Positions 63,900-64,000 of a stretch of DNA of 64,000 nucleotides are shown here, in pieces (the first letter of the stretch is position 1; each line of letters starts with the position of its first letter). Where the stretch lies: positions 558,001-622,000 of the forward strand of contig JBPOEY010000001.1 of the NCBI GenBank assembly GCA_051251645.1, in the 5' to 3' direction. Below the pieces are notes generated by a model. The model saw only the letters and a program-made list of their open reading frames with translations. It made no database searches and was not told the DNA's origin. The position numbers and the translations under genes were made by a program. The stretch comes from Litorimonas sp051251645 (lineage in GTDB: Bacteria > Pseudomonadota > Alphaproteobacteria > Caulobacterales > Maricaulaceae).

Positions 63900-64000
63900 T
63901 TGGGCCGATTGATTGACACTATCGACAATAGGCGTCGGGCCCATGTCCTGGCAGCCCTGTTTTTTGGCGTGGCTTTGTCAGGGTGCGCGACGTTTGATGT
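63900..64000 (+). CDS. Start of a lipoprotein gene, cut by window edge
   Basis: The frame opens at a TTG with AGAAGGA eight bases upstream and encodes a basic N-terminus (GRLIDTIDNRRRAHV), a hydrophobic stretch LAALFFGVAL and lipobox LSGC followed by ATFD. It is a clear lipoprotein signal; only about 33 residues are inside the window, so the family cannot be named. Confidence 0.6.
   Translation, partial: MGRLIDTIDNRRRAHVLAALFFGVALSGCATFD

Noticed and set aside
1..64000. CRISPR array, insertion sequence or prophage
   Set aside because: No repeat-spacer pattern, transposase, integrase or phage structural gene was seen in any region.

Overview
The window reads as chromosomal DNA of a marine-type alphaproteobacterium, most likely a stalked or budding member of the Caulobacterales / Hyphomonadaceae group. 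The clues are moderate GC, a 1615-residue NAD-glutamate dehydrogenase, a holdfast-style polysaccharide locus, CtrA-like boxes (TTAA-N7-TTAAC), TonB receptor and TPR-sulfotransferase neighbours, and many 4-base ATGA gene overlaps. The taxonomic call is inference; no rRNA is present. Gene density is high and almost every stretch is coding.

Region 1 (1-9.8 kb) is housekeeping. A minus-strand run holds two PlsC-like acyltransferases, a membrane-bound metal hydrolase, ruvX and the start of pyrB. On the plus strand follow a secreted S9 peptidase, gatC-gatA-gatB, two overlapping small membrane proteins and a nitroreductase. Region 2 (9.9-19 kb) has a Sel1-like small protein behind tandem CtrA-like boxes, then an export and chain-length pair (OPX and Wzz) and a five-gene minus-strand operon (initiating phosphoglycosyltransferase, flippase, two GT2s, deacetylase). 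This resembles holdfast (hfs) synthesis. A tRNA-Ser(GCU) follows.

Region 3 (19.7-37 kb) is accessory and catabolic: DUF2726 protein, GH10 xylanase lipoprotein, MFS, DUF885 lipoprotein, AGCS symporter, a MocR regulator with an extra C-terminal domain, a nitrilase-family hydrolase, TonB receptor, TPR-sulfotransferase, a secreted beta-lactamase-like hydrolase and a second MFS. Region 4 (37-41 kb) is a LysR regulator divergent from gabD-gabT, with palindromic operators between them.

Region 5 (41-48 kb) is the most interesting part. It is a tightly packed redox operon: Rieske protein, ThDP enzyme, Rieske-FMN glutamate-synthase-domain fusion, two tiny membrane proteins, cytochrome b-Rieske fusion, a membrane-anchored Cys-rich protein and a Na+/H+ antiporter. 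I recognise the parts but not the whole. An in-frame TAA separates the first Rieske domain from the ThDP enzyme in what otherwise reads as one continuous fusion.

Region 6 (48-64 kb) starts with a decayed heavy-metal RND pump (cusA tail) joined to a CusF-like lipoprotein. It continues with proline and glutamate genes (putP, proA, proC, proB, gdh), a MarR regulator, a Tat-exported short-chain dehydrogenase, LysE and two tandem universal stress proteins. It ends in degraded DNA and the start of a lipoprotein gene. GABA transamination, proline synthesis and uptake, a glutamate-synthase-like enzyme and glutamate dehydrogenase lie within 25 kb, so glutamate is the metabolic theme of the right half.
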